Shown: piece by piece, positions 1 to 14,980 of the stretch
How positions within the stretch are numbered: the stretch's first letter is position 1
Layout: each line of letters starts with the position of its first letter
Assembly (NCBI GenBank): GCA_001949185.1
Contig: BDGG01000002.1
Location: 6,098,678 to 6,162,677, forward strand
Reading direction: 5' to 3'
Length of the DNA: 64,000 nt
From: Ramazzottius varieornatus
Lineage: Eukaryota > Tardigrada > Eutardigrada > Parachela > Ramazzottiidae
The notes under the pieces: generated by a model
Database searches by the model: none
Told to the model about the DNA's origin: nothing
Seen by the model: the letters and a program-made list of their open reading frames with translations, nothing else
Made by a program: the position numbers and the translations under genes

Positions 1-1063
1 ACCCTCTACTGTCCCGCAGTGACGTCAGAGCGTTTATTTCAGACTACATATTTTACCTGGACACCAATAAAGACCTCCTGAAAAGGGTATGTACACAGCA
101 GCTCTTGCTATCTGCATTAAGTTTTCTGATTGCTGTATTTGGAAGGTAGAATATAGTATCTGTTGACTATTGGTGTATTGTTAGAAGTGGATGGATCGTC
201 TGGAGGGTCCCGGTAAGGCGACCACGACCGAAGAAGAATTTAACGCAGCGTTTGCAAAGTACACCGCGGATAACCCCGAAGAACAAAACGTTCTCTCATT
301 CTTCGACGAAGCGGAGAACCATGCTCAGTGGGTCGACATGTCCAAGGATAAGTCCCCCGAAATGTTCGAATCGACGATGACGCTCATCAGCAAGATCGGC
401 CATCCCCATAACTACGAACTCACAGCAGAAGAGAAAGCAGACAGGGTGCTGGAGAAAGAGGCGGCATTTCTGCAGCAACCTCTCGAGAAAGACAACAATG
501 AAACTTACGTCAACCAACAGCCATCAGCTCAGAATGTTGAACCAAGTGAATGGAACTCGAAACTGGAAGTCTTGCGGATAGAAGAATATGCGAGACGAGA
601 ACTCAAGGCCATGTCCCCACTGGCTTACCTTGTCAAGTACGTATTTCCCTCAGTCCAGGAAGCTCTACAGCAAACAGCCCGAGTGAAGCCGAACAACCCA
701 GTGGATTACTTCGCGGAGCTCTTGATCAGCTCAACGCAGCCGCGAAACATCTCGGAGACGTCAGCCAGCAGGAGAAAACTGTTCGAGCGTAAAGAAGAAG
801 GGTTTGGCGACGCGGAAGTGGCGCCCCCGGAAGACCCGAATAATACAACTGCCAACGATAAAACGCCAGTCGAAGGGAATAGTCAAGAACGTGCCAATAT
901 AAGGCCGGAACCTGAAGAAGACACTTTCTTCGTTGGTGGAACTGCCCACATGCTTCCGCGTCGCTCGACGATCATTGAGCAGCTTGAACCTCGGCCATCA
1001 GAAGCAGGGCTCACTTCTGGAAGAGCGCACAGATGGTCTGACTTTGATTTGCAGCCGCAGTAA
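1..1063 (+). CDS. AK7: Adenylate kinase 7-like, C-terminal part (5' truncated by window)
   Basis: The exons are <1..86 and 185..1063, joined in phase 0 over a gtatgt...ttag intron; an acceptor near 42 could shorten the first exon. The visible protein starts with the end of a nucleoside-kinase fold (the YIFYLDT stretch resembles the segment before the AK7 lid). It continues with the AK7-typical FFDEAENHAQWVD and IGHPHNYELTAEEKA block and a glutamate- and lysine-rich linker. It then has a Dpy-30 dimerisation motif (LVKYVFPSVQEALQQ, then VKPNNPVDYFAELLI). AK7 is an axonemal adenylate kinase (2 ADP = ATP + AMP) of motile cilia and sperm flagella. About 110 residues of low-complexity acidic and basic tail follow the Dpy-30 motif, where vertebrate AK7 nearly ends. 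The catalytic P-loop half lies outside the window. The gene is convergent with Miro, with stops 119 bp apart. I am fairly sure of the family from the order of motifs, less sure of one-to-one orthology. Confidence 0.78.
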
Positions 1064-1182
1064 ACCGCTCAATACTGTGTACTGGAAGCCATCTGTAAAA
1101 TCTCAACAAACATACAGTACTGTACCGCAAACTCAGTCAACTGAAAGCAAAAGTGTACAGGAATTCTCAAACAATACACTGT

Positions 1183-4477
<3,295 letters not shown>

Positions 4478-5462
4478 GCTGGTCGATTCTCCTCAATGGT
4501 TAAGTCCAGGCAACTGGAGTGGAGAATCTGGAGATAACGGGAACCTGGGGATGACTGGAGATGTTGATGTATTGTCGGAACGAGCAGGACGCTTTCGACT
4601 GCTCCGATTCCTCCGGAGTCCGGACTGCTAGTCCAACTCACTGGACTGGTTGGTAGATTACCGGACCTCACCAACAGAAGTGTTTGACCACGTCCTGGAT
4701 CTTCTGCACAGATAACCTCCGTCGAGACTCGAGAATCCCAAAACGAAAACATCATTGTCAACACTCAGCAGAGAATCGGAGTCGCAAAATCTTCATTGAA
4801 ATTAACGCCAATCAATGCTGTCACAATCAACCGTTCGCGTCTACGGATCACCTCTGTACATATTACGGCCAAAGTATAACATGTTATGTCATCTATATGC
4901 AGAAAATCCCATTGTTTTTGCAACTTCCGATAAATTTTATAGCCACTTTTAATAGTTCAGAACGCCGCCGTGCCCGCCGCGATTGCATGTACATGGTCCG
5001 TATCATACGAGTGCTGTACGACGGCGTACGTTTCTCTGCCAGCAAGCACAGCGCACAGACAACGTTGCCAACAATTTAGGCAAGTTGCACTGAGAGGAGA
5101 TGCCGGAAGAACTTGCCAGACTGCTGTGTTAGTCAGCAGTTTGTGGCAGTATGGGGAGCTTTTTCGGGCACTAGTCCAAAGACTGAGAGCATGTATCAGT
5201 CAGAGCGATCAAACGATCGCATACGGGCCCTTGTGCGTCACCCTACACAGGCGTCGGGCGTGCTGATACGTCATGTTCTGAACAGCCAGTCAAAAAGTCA
5301 GTCTAATAAAACCGGCTATACCGATAATATTATACAGTACGTACGTAAGACTAATAGTCGGAAGTCGAGAGATTCCACTGCGCACAGAGCTTTATCGCCT
5401 TCTGTCTTCTGACAACAAGTTCGGACAACGATGGGGAATGCCCACCTAAGAACTGTATTAGA
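4478..5462. promoter_or_regulatory. Divergent intergenic region between Miro and CLC-7
   Basis: About 1 kb separates the start codons of two genes that point away from each other, so it should hold both promoters and 5' UTRs. Open frames occur here but none resembles a known protein or has a convincing splice partner. I see no clear TATA box placed for either gene. Confidence 0.4.
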
Positions 5463-8400
5463 ATGGACGAATCGTCCGAGACAGCACCCTTGTTGATCCC
5501 GCGATCACGACGGAATTCCAATGCAAGAGTCAGCTGGAATCAAAGTCCTTATATCGGGGTAAGAAGCTCACTGCGGTTATGTCCAGCAGTCCAAGTAAGC
5601 TTACTTTTCCGTTGCAGGGGCAGCTGGAGATCTTGGAACGACGAGGAAGCGTAAGCGATAATTATGAAGTGAATAACTTGGGCAGACGAGACAGCAGCAT
5701 TAATGGACCACACTTTGGACTCGACTTTGAAAGCGAGAATATTCCACTGTCCAGTGACAGGCGCGGGAGTACCCAGTACAACGCAATCAATAGCTCCTCC
5801 AGGCCTAGGAGTCCGCTTGCAACCACCATCATAAATGCGCCGTTACGGGAAGCACGCTCCACGAGAGTATTGTCGGACCGTTTCGAGGTACCATTGCTTA
5901 TGTCGCATATATGTCAACTTGGGTATAGTTTGGATTTACATAGTGTTCTTGCAGAGTCTTGATTACGATCTGGTTGAAAACACACTACTGCTGAAGGAAG
6001 AAGCTCAGCAAACGTTTGTGCGAGTGAATCGCATACAGACACAAAAGTGGTTTGTGATGTTCCTTATCGGCGCCGTCGTTGCCCTCATAGCGGATATGGT
6101 CGTTATTGTTGTGGATGAAATATCAGAGTTTAAGTACGGCCGTCTTCGCGATTTGTTTGACCGATGTTCGACCACAGTACGTTAGCGTTTGATTTTCTGT
6201 CGAACTAGAATGACGAATACCTAATAAATTCTTAAGTGCTTTTCCTATTTCAGTCGGGGGACTGTTTGGTACAGCCTTTGGGACTATGGATCCTGATGAA
6301 CATACTTCCGGTCCTGATAGGCAGTGTCATTGTGGTGTACATGAGCCCAGCTGCGAGCGGTAGTGGAGTTGCTCAGGTGAAATGCTTCCTGAACGGCGTA
6401 AAGATTCCACAGTTCCTTCGGGTTCAGGTGCGTTTGTTTCAAACTTACAGTCAGTTTGGATTAACATCCGGCGGCGAACTTGTTTTTTTTTATGAGAGCG
6501 TATTCTGACTGAGGTGCTCTTTGATAGACTTTGATCGCGAAGATTGTCGGAATGGTTGGATCGCTGACTGGTGGACTTGCGGTTGGTAAGGAGGGTCCCA
6601 TGATCCACATTGGAGCTATTGTCGGAGCGGGAATCTCTCAAGGCCGTTTGGGACCATTCGACTTTCATGTATTTGAAAATTTCCGAAGGTAAGGAAGGGG
6701 TAAGCGTTTGGAGTTTGGACAATGGTCGGTTTTCGCATACAATGGGCCATCAACTTTAATGTGCTGTTCACGGTCGCTCATCCATGGTCATTGAGTTTTG
6801 GATCACAGTGACGCGGAGAAGCGCGACTTCGTATCAGCGGGCGTGGCAGCTGGGATAGCAGCAGCTTTTGGAGGTAGTTATAACGAAAGCATCTTCCGTT
6901 GTACAAAAGACTATTGTGAGCAATTATTGTACTATTGTGCAACTATTGTACTATTGTAAGCAACTATTGTACTATTGTGAGCAAACGTAGACGGAAACTA
7001 ACGAACCTTACGATTATTTTGTCGGTTATATCCAATCTCAGTCTTGGCGGATGAAGTCAGGCTGATCGGCTTTTGTTCTTTCTTTTAGCACCTGTCGGAG
7101 GAGTTCTTCTGATTCTCGAGGAAGGAGCCAGCTTCTGGAACCAGTCACTTACATGGAAAGTGGTGAGTATTTGCTTGCGGTGCGGCCTGTTTTGGTTGAT
7201 CGCGTAGAGGCTTACTTGCAGTTCCATTTTCTAAGTTCCATTTTTGATTCCTTGCAGTTCTTTTGCTCTTTGGTGTCTGTTTTCACTTACAACAGTATCA
7301 TCGGCGTCTACCTGGATCGACCTGGAGACTTGTCCAATTCCGGCTTAGTTAATCTGGGAGTTATGGACAATATGAGTTACCTGGTTTACGAGATACCAAT
7401 ATTCCTGCTCATGGCTACATTCGGAGGTCTACTTGGAGCAATCTTTGTTAGCCTGAATGTCTGGTTGACAGCATTTCGCCATAAGTAAGTCAGAACCTCC
7501 CGCTTCCGGATGTGGCGTTCGTTTCTTCATCCGTGTTATCTTTTCAGACACATTACGAGTAGAGTGGCTCGTGTACTGGAAGTAGTCCTGATAGCCGCGG
7601 TTTCGGCGACCGTCGGATTTCTGCTGATCTATTTCATCGACGATTGCCAAATGATGCGAGACGTCACTCCGCAGCGTACAGTACAGGTAAAGCGCAGATC
7701 TGTTTGGTACTGGGGGGGGGGGGATTTTATATCAGCGTCGCAGCGATCCCTTTCTTGACCAATGAATCAGCTGCTCGGCATTCAGACCTCCCCCCACAAA
7801 ATTTAACATCTTCAAACATACTCTTTGGAGTGAAGTTTAGGACATTAAAAAGTATATTGTTTGGACATGTTTCATAAAAAAATGCAATGTACCGCGTCAC
7901 GTGTAGGTGCATTCCTGTGTCTCTACCGTAGATGCTATGCAGCGATGGAGAATACAGCACAATGGCCACTATGCTATTCCAGACTTCGGAGAAGAGTGTT
8001 AGGAACCTTCTACATGACGCGCCAGGTACTGTATTCCCACTTCCTTGTTGTTTTACTGATTGCGGCTATCTCATGACTGATTTCTCACGGGGGTGTTCGA
8101 CAGGAACTTACAAGCCGATAACGCTTGGTGCATTCGTCATCGCATACTTCTTCCTCGCGTGCTGGACATGCGGGTCTTGGATCCCCAGCGGGCAGTTCAT
8201 TCCCGGGCTTCTCATCGGTGCCGGCTGGGGCCGGTTAGTCGGTATCGGAGTAATGCGCTTGATGCCTGGTGTGTCTATCGATCCCGGAAGATATGCCTTG
8301 ATTGGCGCGGCAGCTCAGCTTGGAGGAATAGTGCGGATGACCATCAGTCTTACCGTTATCCTTATCGAGTCCACCGGCAACATCACATTTGGCTTACCCA

Positions 8401-9575
8401 TCATGATCACTTTGATCGTCGCGCAATGGATAGGCAACTGGTTCAACTCGGGTATGTCGTTTATTCCCGTATCCATTTTGTCTTGATACGCATACGTGAA
8501 TGATCCTGGTTTGTGTATCTGAAGGTCTGTTCGATGTTCATATCAAGCTGTTAAGAGTTCCTCTGTTGGACTGGGAACCTCCGCCACTGTCGTCGCATCT
8601 GACCGCCAAAGACGTGATGAGCTATCCTGTGTACACTCTAAAAACTACGGAGAGCGTAGGAGCTATAGTTGACTTGCTGCATAAAGTCACCCATAATGGG
8701 TTCGCAGTTGTGGACGAGGGCGAGCTCCGAAATCCGGTAGGTGCTAGCTAAAGGACCGAAGAACAGCCTTTTGTGGATGTGAATTCAACTATGTCAGTGT
8801 TAGACATATGTAGGAAATTCAATGTTGGGTTTTTTTCTTTACAGCTTTCGGATGAACCCGACACGTTCGGTCAGATGCGCGGTCTCATTTTGAGGTCGCA
8901 GCTCATCACATTGTTACAAGCCAAAGTGTTTGACCAACGACTGGATATCGCGGCTGTTCGGAAGCGATTGAACATTCAGACGTTTCGGGATGCCTATCCT
9001 CGGTTCCCATCAATTAAGGTGTGTGTTACGCTTAACCAGTTGTTGGTTCGCTTGTTTCTCAAAACTGTTCGAAGACCTGACAAGTTTCATTGTAGAGTCT
9101 AAATGTTACCGAAGAAGAAAGACGGTACACTATGAACCTGACGCCGTATATGAACCACTCTCCCTACATCTGCTACCTGGTAAGCCCTTTTGATGAGTAT
9201 GGGTGTCCTCCGATCATTTTGCGGTATCAGAGTAATCACGAAGTCTATCGAGCTGATAATTGATTTGGAATTCTTTTAGACCACATCGTTTCCTCGGATA
9301 TTTAAGCTGTTTCGAGCACTTGGTCTGCGCCACCTTGTGGTTGTCAACAATCGGAACCAGGTGAGACTTCCCCACAGCGGACAACCCATCCTCAATATTG
9401 CGCTGATAGAAAAGAAAAACTTCATTCACTCGGACTTTTGTAGGTTGTGGGGATGGTCACCAGGAAGGACTTGGCCAAGTTTAGGGTGGAGATGCATCGT
9501 GGGAAGATAAAAGTGGAGGAGCTGCACATATCTAATGAACTTCGAGCTACCACTCTAACCAAGGGTTTCCCTTGA
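5463..9575 (+). CDS. CLCN7: Lysosomal chloride/proton antiporter, CLC-7 type
   Basis: Sixteen exons: 5463-5558, 5618-5887, 5955-6176, 6254-6427, 6528-6688, 6809-6873, 7089-7162, 7258-7484, 7548-7686, 7932-8025, 8104-8451, 8525-8736, 8845-9018, 9096-9179, 9280-9360, 9444-9575. All phases agree and the protein is 850 aa (human CLC-7 about 805). It exchanges 2 Cl- for 1 H+ across the lysosomal membrane. Diagnostic features are an SLDYD segment before the membrane domain, the gating glutamate in VGKEGP (about E276), the proton-path glutamate in LEEGASFWN (about E341), the [10 protein letters not shown] helix, and two C-terminal CBS domains (about 650-850). The N-terminus has an acidic dileucine-like ETAPLL, a plausible lysosomal sorting signal. 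The selectivity loop reads GSGVAQ (about 232-237), where CLC-7 proteins normally have GSGIPQ. Motifs of the CLC-6/7 branch fit CLC-7 better than CLC-6. Introns carry a short minisatellite and a 10-G run. Confidence 0.95.
6911..6984 (+). repeat. Intronic minisatellite, about 21-bp units
   Basis: The core ACTATTGTACTATTGTGAGCA recurs with small changes roughly three and a half times in the CLC-7 intron 6874-7088. It is a simple tandem repeat with no coding potential. Confidence 0.85.
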
Positions 9576-10255
9576 GAACTTGCCTGCCTTCTGTCTGTAT
9601 TGTAATTTTATCCCTTTGAAATGTTTTACCTTTTTTCGTGATTTTTCTTGACTGTGATAAATTGCATGGTGGGTTCTCCATGCCTCTTTATAAGTCCAAC
9701 TCCGTTTTTCTTCCGTGCGGTAAACGAGGTTCTCTCTGACCGAAGAATTCGACAAAACTGAAATTAGCCTGGTCTAAATGGGGATCCTTAAGTTAATGTC
9801 GGAAAAGATTCGATTGATCGACTGTACAGTATGTGGGCACAAACCGTCGAATGGAAAAGGGGAAACTACCTGCAATCACAGTGCAGAGAAAGCATCTCTT
9901 CCGGTAGTCATGTGACATCGGCCAGTGGGATACCACTGACCAATGTCATATAAAGACCACGTAACCACAGGAAGGGGTGGATTCTCTGCACTGTACTAAG
10001 ATGAAGACTCCCTCAGGAAGCTGCGTTCCTTCCTCCGTTTTCTGTTGTCCGACAAATCGCAATTGTAACTTGTGCTCACGGCCAGTCCTCCTGATAGAAG
10101 CAGAGCTGGTTTCTCTCACTCTTTGATGGTAGAAAGGTAGTGATGATCAAGGGTCGCTGACAAAAGCCCGTCTGGTTTGCGCGATAACCCGAAAAAAAAT
10201 AGCGGACCGGAAAATTGCACTTCTGACCAATAAACCCTCGTCCCGATCGAGGCAA
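9576..10255. other. CLC-7 3' UTR and intergenic sequence
   Basis: This is the stretch after the CLC-7 stop codon and before the tRNA-like gene. I see no supported reading frame, no clear AATAAA signal and no repeat in it. Confidence 0.4.
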
Positions 10256-10340
10256 CCGATGATAGCTCAGTGGTAGAGCGGGTGACTGTAGTACCCCCAT
10301 AGTGATCACCAGGTCCTGAGTTGAATTCTCAGTCATCGGA
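10256..10340 (+). tRNA. tRNA-Tyr (GUA) with a 13-nt intron
   Basis: The sequence folds as a full cloverleaf. The acceptor stem is CCGATGA/TCATCGG with discriminator A, the D arm is GCTC-AGTGGTA-GAGC, and the anticodon stem is GGTGA/TCACC. The loop is CT-GTA-G...A, the variable loop AGGTC, and the T arm CTGAG-TTGAATT-CTCAG. The anticodon at 10288-10290 is GTA. A 13-nt intron (10292-10304) sits after the base 3' of the anticodon, the standard place for tRNA introns, and eukaryotic tRNA-Tyr genes characteristically carry one. The spliced length is 72 nt including the discriminator. Odd points are G instead of the near-invariant C56 and A instead of G57 in the T loop. These would disturb the D-loop/T-loop contact and the B box, so a decaying copy is possible. 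Confidence 0.72.
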
Positions 10341-11541
10341 AATGTTTCCTGCCTTCTAGTGACTATAGGCGTGAAAACCGGAGCCTAACTCTAACTTTTT
10401 GGCCTGCTGTTTCGAAAGGTCACGGCATCCCCGAGTCCCTAGTTTTCAGTAGATTTAAAAGGGCTTCGCACTGTGGCTCCTATAATAAAATTTGATGGCA
10501 GGACCTGGCTGTATTCCTGGAGGGGCGAATGAACCCATTATCCGTTTTATCTTCAGAGTCAAGTGTAGACCTTGGAGGGGCGAGCGGTGGGTTTGGTGTC
10601 GATGACGGTGTGTCGGACTGTCACCGCAGTGATCGACCTGCACGTCGTCGAAGTTCCACATGGGTCGCCGACAGCATATTCTACTAATTTTGTAATTCTT
10701 ACCGAAGACTCCCTGCGATATTATAATGGGAAGTGTAGTGAAGACTAACAGTGTTGTTTTGGTTAGTAAAAGCAGAAGTAAAACTACCCCTCAAAACCGG
10801 CTTTATCGACATTACCACGCTAATTTAAATTAGCGGTTCCCGGAGCCGACTTTTACTGTTTTTTTAAAAATTATTTGAAGTCGAACCAGCAGGCTGTAGT
10901 AAAAGAAAGAAAATAAAGGACATAGCACTGTACTTTTTCCAGGTAAAACAATTCTACTAAACAAATGATCGTTCGGATATCCAATTAGTAAAACCGTGAC
11001 TTTATCCAGTTTATCGCACGTCTGTACATGATGTGCCGTGCGTCGGTTTCCAACCTCGTTTAAACAGACCCACTGTTTGAATCCTCGTCTACGGTATGCC
11101 CCAGACGCTCCCACCGGCACTGGCCTCTACAGCTGATCAGATCGACGCGTGCTCGCGAACACTGATTCTAGTGATAAGTGCGAAAACTATATTTCGTACT
11201 ATGCGCCGGACATAATTTAATACCGAATATTCTCAAATATATAACGATTTAATTTACTGGCGCTTCGTGATAATATTAACGATAAGAAACACATTCTTGA
11301 AAATGTGATCGATCTTTTCATCACCACAATGGGTACTTGGTGGAGACCCCGTGAGTAAGGCTCCGTGCACAGGAAACGCCAGACGGTGAGTAAATCAGGT
11401 TCACAGAAATGCGCTGACGGTGGGTGGGGCTTTTACCGATTTGAGCGCGAACTCGCAGCGTTGAAAGGGTGGTCATTGGGCCACCATGAGAGCCGCCTCT
11501 AAAGGCATCCAATCACAGTCCTTTGCACCATGTTCTCTGTC
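10341..11541. other. Intergenic region, nothing recognised
   Basis: Between the tRNA and the ODC promoter I find only short unsupported frames. There is no repeat of the dispersed family and no conserved motif. Confidence 0.4.
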
Positions 11542-11760
11542 TGACGTCACAGTTCATCGTTATGGTAATGGTATAAAAGCGTCTGGTCGCTCGGATCAAA
11601 CTTTAGTTTCATTACACAGCCACCACGTACTGGAAGCCATTAAATCTCTCCCCATATTTTAACGCCGAACGGGCGTTCCATCAGGCCAGGAACATCTTGA
11701 AAATTTCGCGACAGGGACCCATCTATCGAGCGGAGGTTTTCTTCATCAAGAAGGTAAGAA
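11542..11760 (+). promoter_or_regulatory. ODC core promoter and leader exon
   Basis: A full CRE (TGACGTCA, 11542-11549) lies 22 bp upstream of a TATA box (TATAAAAG, 11572-11579). A leader of about 150 nt follows and ends at a strong donor (AAG|gtaaga, intron from 11754). The matching acceptor is the ctgcag at 12590, just ahead of the ODC start codon, which gives a 5' UTR intron of about 840 bp. A CRE-plus-TATA arrangement is typical of cAMP/CREB-responsive ODC promoters in animals; its activity here is inferred. Confidence 0.65.
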
Positions 11761-12689
11761 AACCGAGGTTCAAACCGTATTTCGTACTATGACCAGATCA
11801 AAAATTCGCCGTTGATTGACCCAGTGACAGGTCGTTCACGCGAAGGTACCTCTTCGAGTTGGCCTCCTTTCCTCTATCCTAACAGTTTCCTCTTCCGGAT
11901 GGGCGCATTACGATGTGCCCTGCTGAGGAGTGATGTTGTCTAGGTCGAGGGAAAGACGGGGAAAGCGGAAACGGCGAGTTGCGAAACAAGTTGAATTTTC
12001 CTGTTGGCAGATTTAATTTTGAGCTGGGTTCGGACTTCGTAGAAACCATCATATGATGTCACTGCACCCGGTTTTTACCATGTAGCATAGGCTCGGTTTC
12101 TACTCTTCAGGCTAATTCACACGCTCTTCACGTGGAATACAAGGTTTAGACTTGTGCGACGACGTTGGGCTGGCAGGTTTAGTTTTAGCCTTGAGGATGT
12201 CTGCTTAGCAAAGTCGCCCATCGCCCGCTAATGAGCGATGGCGAAAGAAGACTGGCGAGGGCATAATTACCCAGATAGAAAAGTCACGATAAGTGACTAG
12301 AGTCCAAATTTCGAGGTGACGAGTTGATACAAGGTTGTTTGTTTCTATGTATTGCAGGGCGGTGCCCGTCGAGTTCGCTACAACAGCGCCAGCGGATTCC
12401 AGAACATTCACAAGAATTACTCGGTCTGTCCGGAACCTCCGCCGTCCTGTGCCTAACTAAATAAAGAACACAACGAAGAAAGGCCCCGTCCTGCCAGCGT
12501 ACCACACACGTCGCCAACGTAAGCGCAACACGCGCACAAATATTTCCTCAGATAACATTCCCCTCTAAAATTCCTATGTTGTAACTGCAGGTTAGCTCCA
12601 CGTACCCTCCTGCTTCAGTGAAGACCTGATCCGTATTCCTTCTTTTCTGTAAACTACCCGTTTGGTCCGTTACTCAACGACCAAACGCG

Positions 12690-14980
12690 ATGCAACTGTA
12701 TTCTTCGCTGTCCAACCAAGAGACTGTACTCGCCGGTGATTCCTCACTAACCATTTATAGCTTCGATACTTCGCAAAGTAGCGTCCAAGACTTTGTCAAT
12801 GAACACATCAAACATTCGGACCTCCACGGTAAAGATGACGCCTTCTACATCGTCAACCTCGGAGATGTCGTCCGCAAGTTTCATCTGTGGCGCGAGAAGC
12901 TGCCGCGCGTCGAACCATTCTACGGTAAATTACTTCCGTCAAACTTTTACTATTCCGATCTGAGCAAGAGTTTCTCGCTGTTGTAGCGGTGAAGTGCAAT
13001 GATGACTTGGGCGTCCTGCAAACTCTGGCCGCTCTGGGAACGGGCTTCGATTGTGCCAGCAAGGCCGAGATTGCGAAGGTGATGAATTTGGGTGTGGGGC
13101 CTGAACGTATCATCTTTGCTCATCCCTGCAAGACGGCGTCCCATATCAACTATGCTGCCGAGCACAACGTCCAGATGACCACCTTCGACAACGAACCCGA
13201 ACTCCACAAGATCAAACGACTCTTCCCTCAAGCTGAACTGGTGCTTCGAATTCGCGCTGACGACCCTTTGGCCGTTTGTAATCTCGGTAAGAACCTCCCT
13301 CTTCTGAATTTCATAGTTTCCTCTCATTCAGAGTTAGCTTTTTGAAACTCAGCACTCGGCAAGTTATTTCCCGAGTAGCGCACTTCCTCAATTTGATTGG
13401 TCGATAGCGTGCGCCACTTGGGGCAGCCTTATTGAGTTTGTTTGCCTACGTTCTTGTGGTGTACGTATTTGTCATGCAGATTTGAAGGTCGGTGGTTTTT
13501 GACAGGTATCAAGTTTGGTGCAAAGTTGCCGGAAGCCAAGCGATTGCTCGGAGTGGCAAAAGACCTGCAGCTGAACGTCATCGGAGTGAGCTTCCATGTG
13601 GGCAGCGGCTGTACCAACGCTTCGGCCTACGGTAAAGCCATCTCATGGGCCAAGGAAGTCTTCGAACACGCAGAGTCCATCGGAATGAATTTGAACATGC
13701 TGGATATTGGTGGGGGCTACCCTGGTCAACAGGGAGCACCCATTACTTTCCAAGAGGTACCGGGAAGACTTTGAACATCCGAACATTGAATACATACGAG
13801 TTCAGTTTCAGAACCTGGATTTACGTGTTTGCCGATCTTTGTAGATTGTGGATGAAGTCAGTCCGGCTTTGGACAAATACTTTCCGCAAGAGTCTGGCGT
13901 TCGCATCATCGCCGAACCTGGACGCTTTTTTGCGGCATCGGCCTTCACGCTTTGCGTTAACATCGTGGCAAAGCGTGTCATCGAAGCTGATCAGGTACAA
14001 CATTATGATAACAATCGCAGCTGAAGTGTAAAACGGCAAAGGAACTCGACAAGACTGTTTTACAAAAGTAGCGCGCTTTCTCACTGTTGTCAGTTGAAAG
14101 CGTGCGCCACTTGGGATGAATATACTGTTGAGTTAGATTGTTTTCCCAAGTGGCGCACGTTGTTAGTATTGTTGACGGGAAGCGTGCGCCACTTGGAAAA
14201 GGAGTTTTGAATTTGTCCGCCTGCATTGCTTAGGTGCCATATAGCAAGCTGACTCGAACGTTCTTATTTCCCAGGTCTCCCAAGACGAAGATGGTCCCAA
14301 GTTCATGTACTACGTCAATGACGGGGTGTACGGTTCGTTCAACTGTCTGCTGTACGACCACGCCACTGTGGACGTTAAAGTGCCACCCATCTACGTTCCT
14401 TCCGAACTGCACCGCGCTTCTATCTGGGGACCAACCTGCGACGGCATCGACTGCATCTCGGCCAAGTGCTGGTTGCCGGAAATGGACAGTGGCCAGTGGC
14501 TCATCTTTGAAGATATGGGCGCCTACACTTGCGCCGCGTCGTCCACCTTCAATGGCTTCTCCCGACCGGGCATGTTCTACGTCGCCCCACAAGAAGCCTT
14601 CGAGCAAGTTCGACCAACCACTTGTGGCATGACACGAACCACCAGCGCTTCCACTGATGAAGGAGTTTCGTTGGAAGACCATTTGATGAAGGAAGAATCC
14701 GTTACTGATGGTAATTTTCGTTTAGTTCATATGTCGAAGCTCGGCAAATACTTGATGAGATTTCCCGAAGTGGTACACGCTTTCGGCCAATAACAATGAC
14801 TGCGTGTGCCACCTGGGAAAGCAATATTATATTGATTTCTTTGTCGTACACTCTTTGCATCTGTTGGTCTGATGTGCTTATCTGGTAGGCGAAGAGGAAA
14901 TGGTGATGAGCTGTGCAATGCAAGGAGACAGTTACGAAATGCCGTCTTTCCAAGAAGTGGAGTTCTTCGACAGCGATTAG
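12690..14980 (+). CDS. ODC1: Ornithine decarboxylase
   Basis: Six coding exons (12690-12924, 12987-13286, 13506-13756, 13845-13994, 14275-14710, 14889-14980) give 487 aa. ODC converts ornithine to putrescine, the first step of polyamine synthesis, as a PLP-dependent cytosolic homodimer. The key residues are all present: the PLP lysine in AVKCN (K81), the His in VSFHVGSG (H209), the phosphate-binding DIGGGYPG (about 245-252), AEPGR (E286), and the catalytic cysteine and aspartate in GPTCDGID (C367, D368). The intact active site makes this an enzyme and not an antizyme inhibitor. Paired polyadenylation signals lie at 15008 and 15022. Three of its five coding introns carry copies of the dispersed hairpin repeat (four copies in all). 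The C-terminus after the barrel is acidic and ends FFDSD. Confidence 0.97.
13371..13422. repeat. Dispersed hairpin repeat, copy 1 (core)
   Basis: In the ODC intron 13287-13505. The left arm CCGAGTAGCGCAC pairs with the right arm GTGCGCCACTTGG, with two mismatches. See the findings for the family. Confidence 0.75.
14063..14116. repeat. Dispersed hairpin repeat, copy 2 (core)
   Basis: In the ODC intron 13995-14274. The left arm is decayed (AAAAGTAGCGCGC) and the right arm is intact (GTGCGCCACTTGGGA). Confidence 0.7.
14141..14200. repeat. Dispersed hairpin repeat, copy 3 (core)
   Basis: In the same ODC intron as copy 2, 24 bp away. The arms TTTTCCCAAGTGGCGCAC and GTGCGCCACTTGGAAAA are almost perfect complements, separated by a loop of about 25 nt. 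Confidence 0.85.
14761..14820. repeat. Dispersed hairpin repeat, copy 4 (core)
   Basis: In the ODC intron 14711-14888. The arms are TTTCCCGAAGTGGTACACGC and GCGTGTGCCACCTGGGAAA, with the family's GGCCAATAACAA-type loop between them. Confidence 0.8.
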
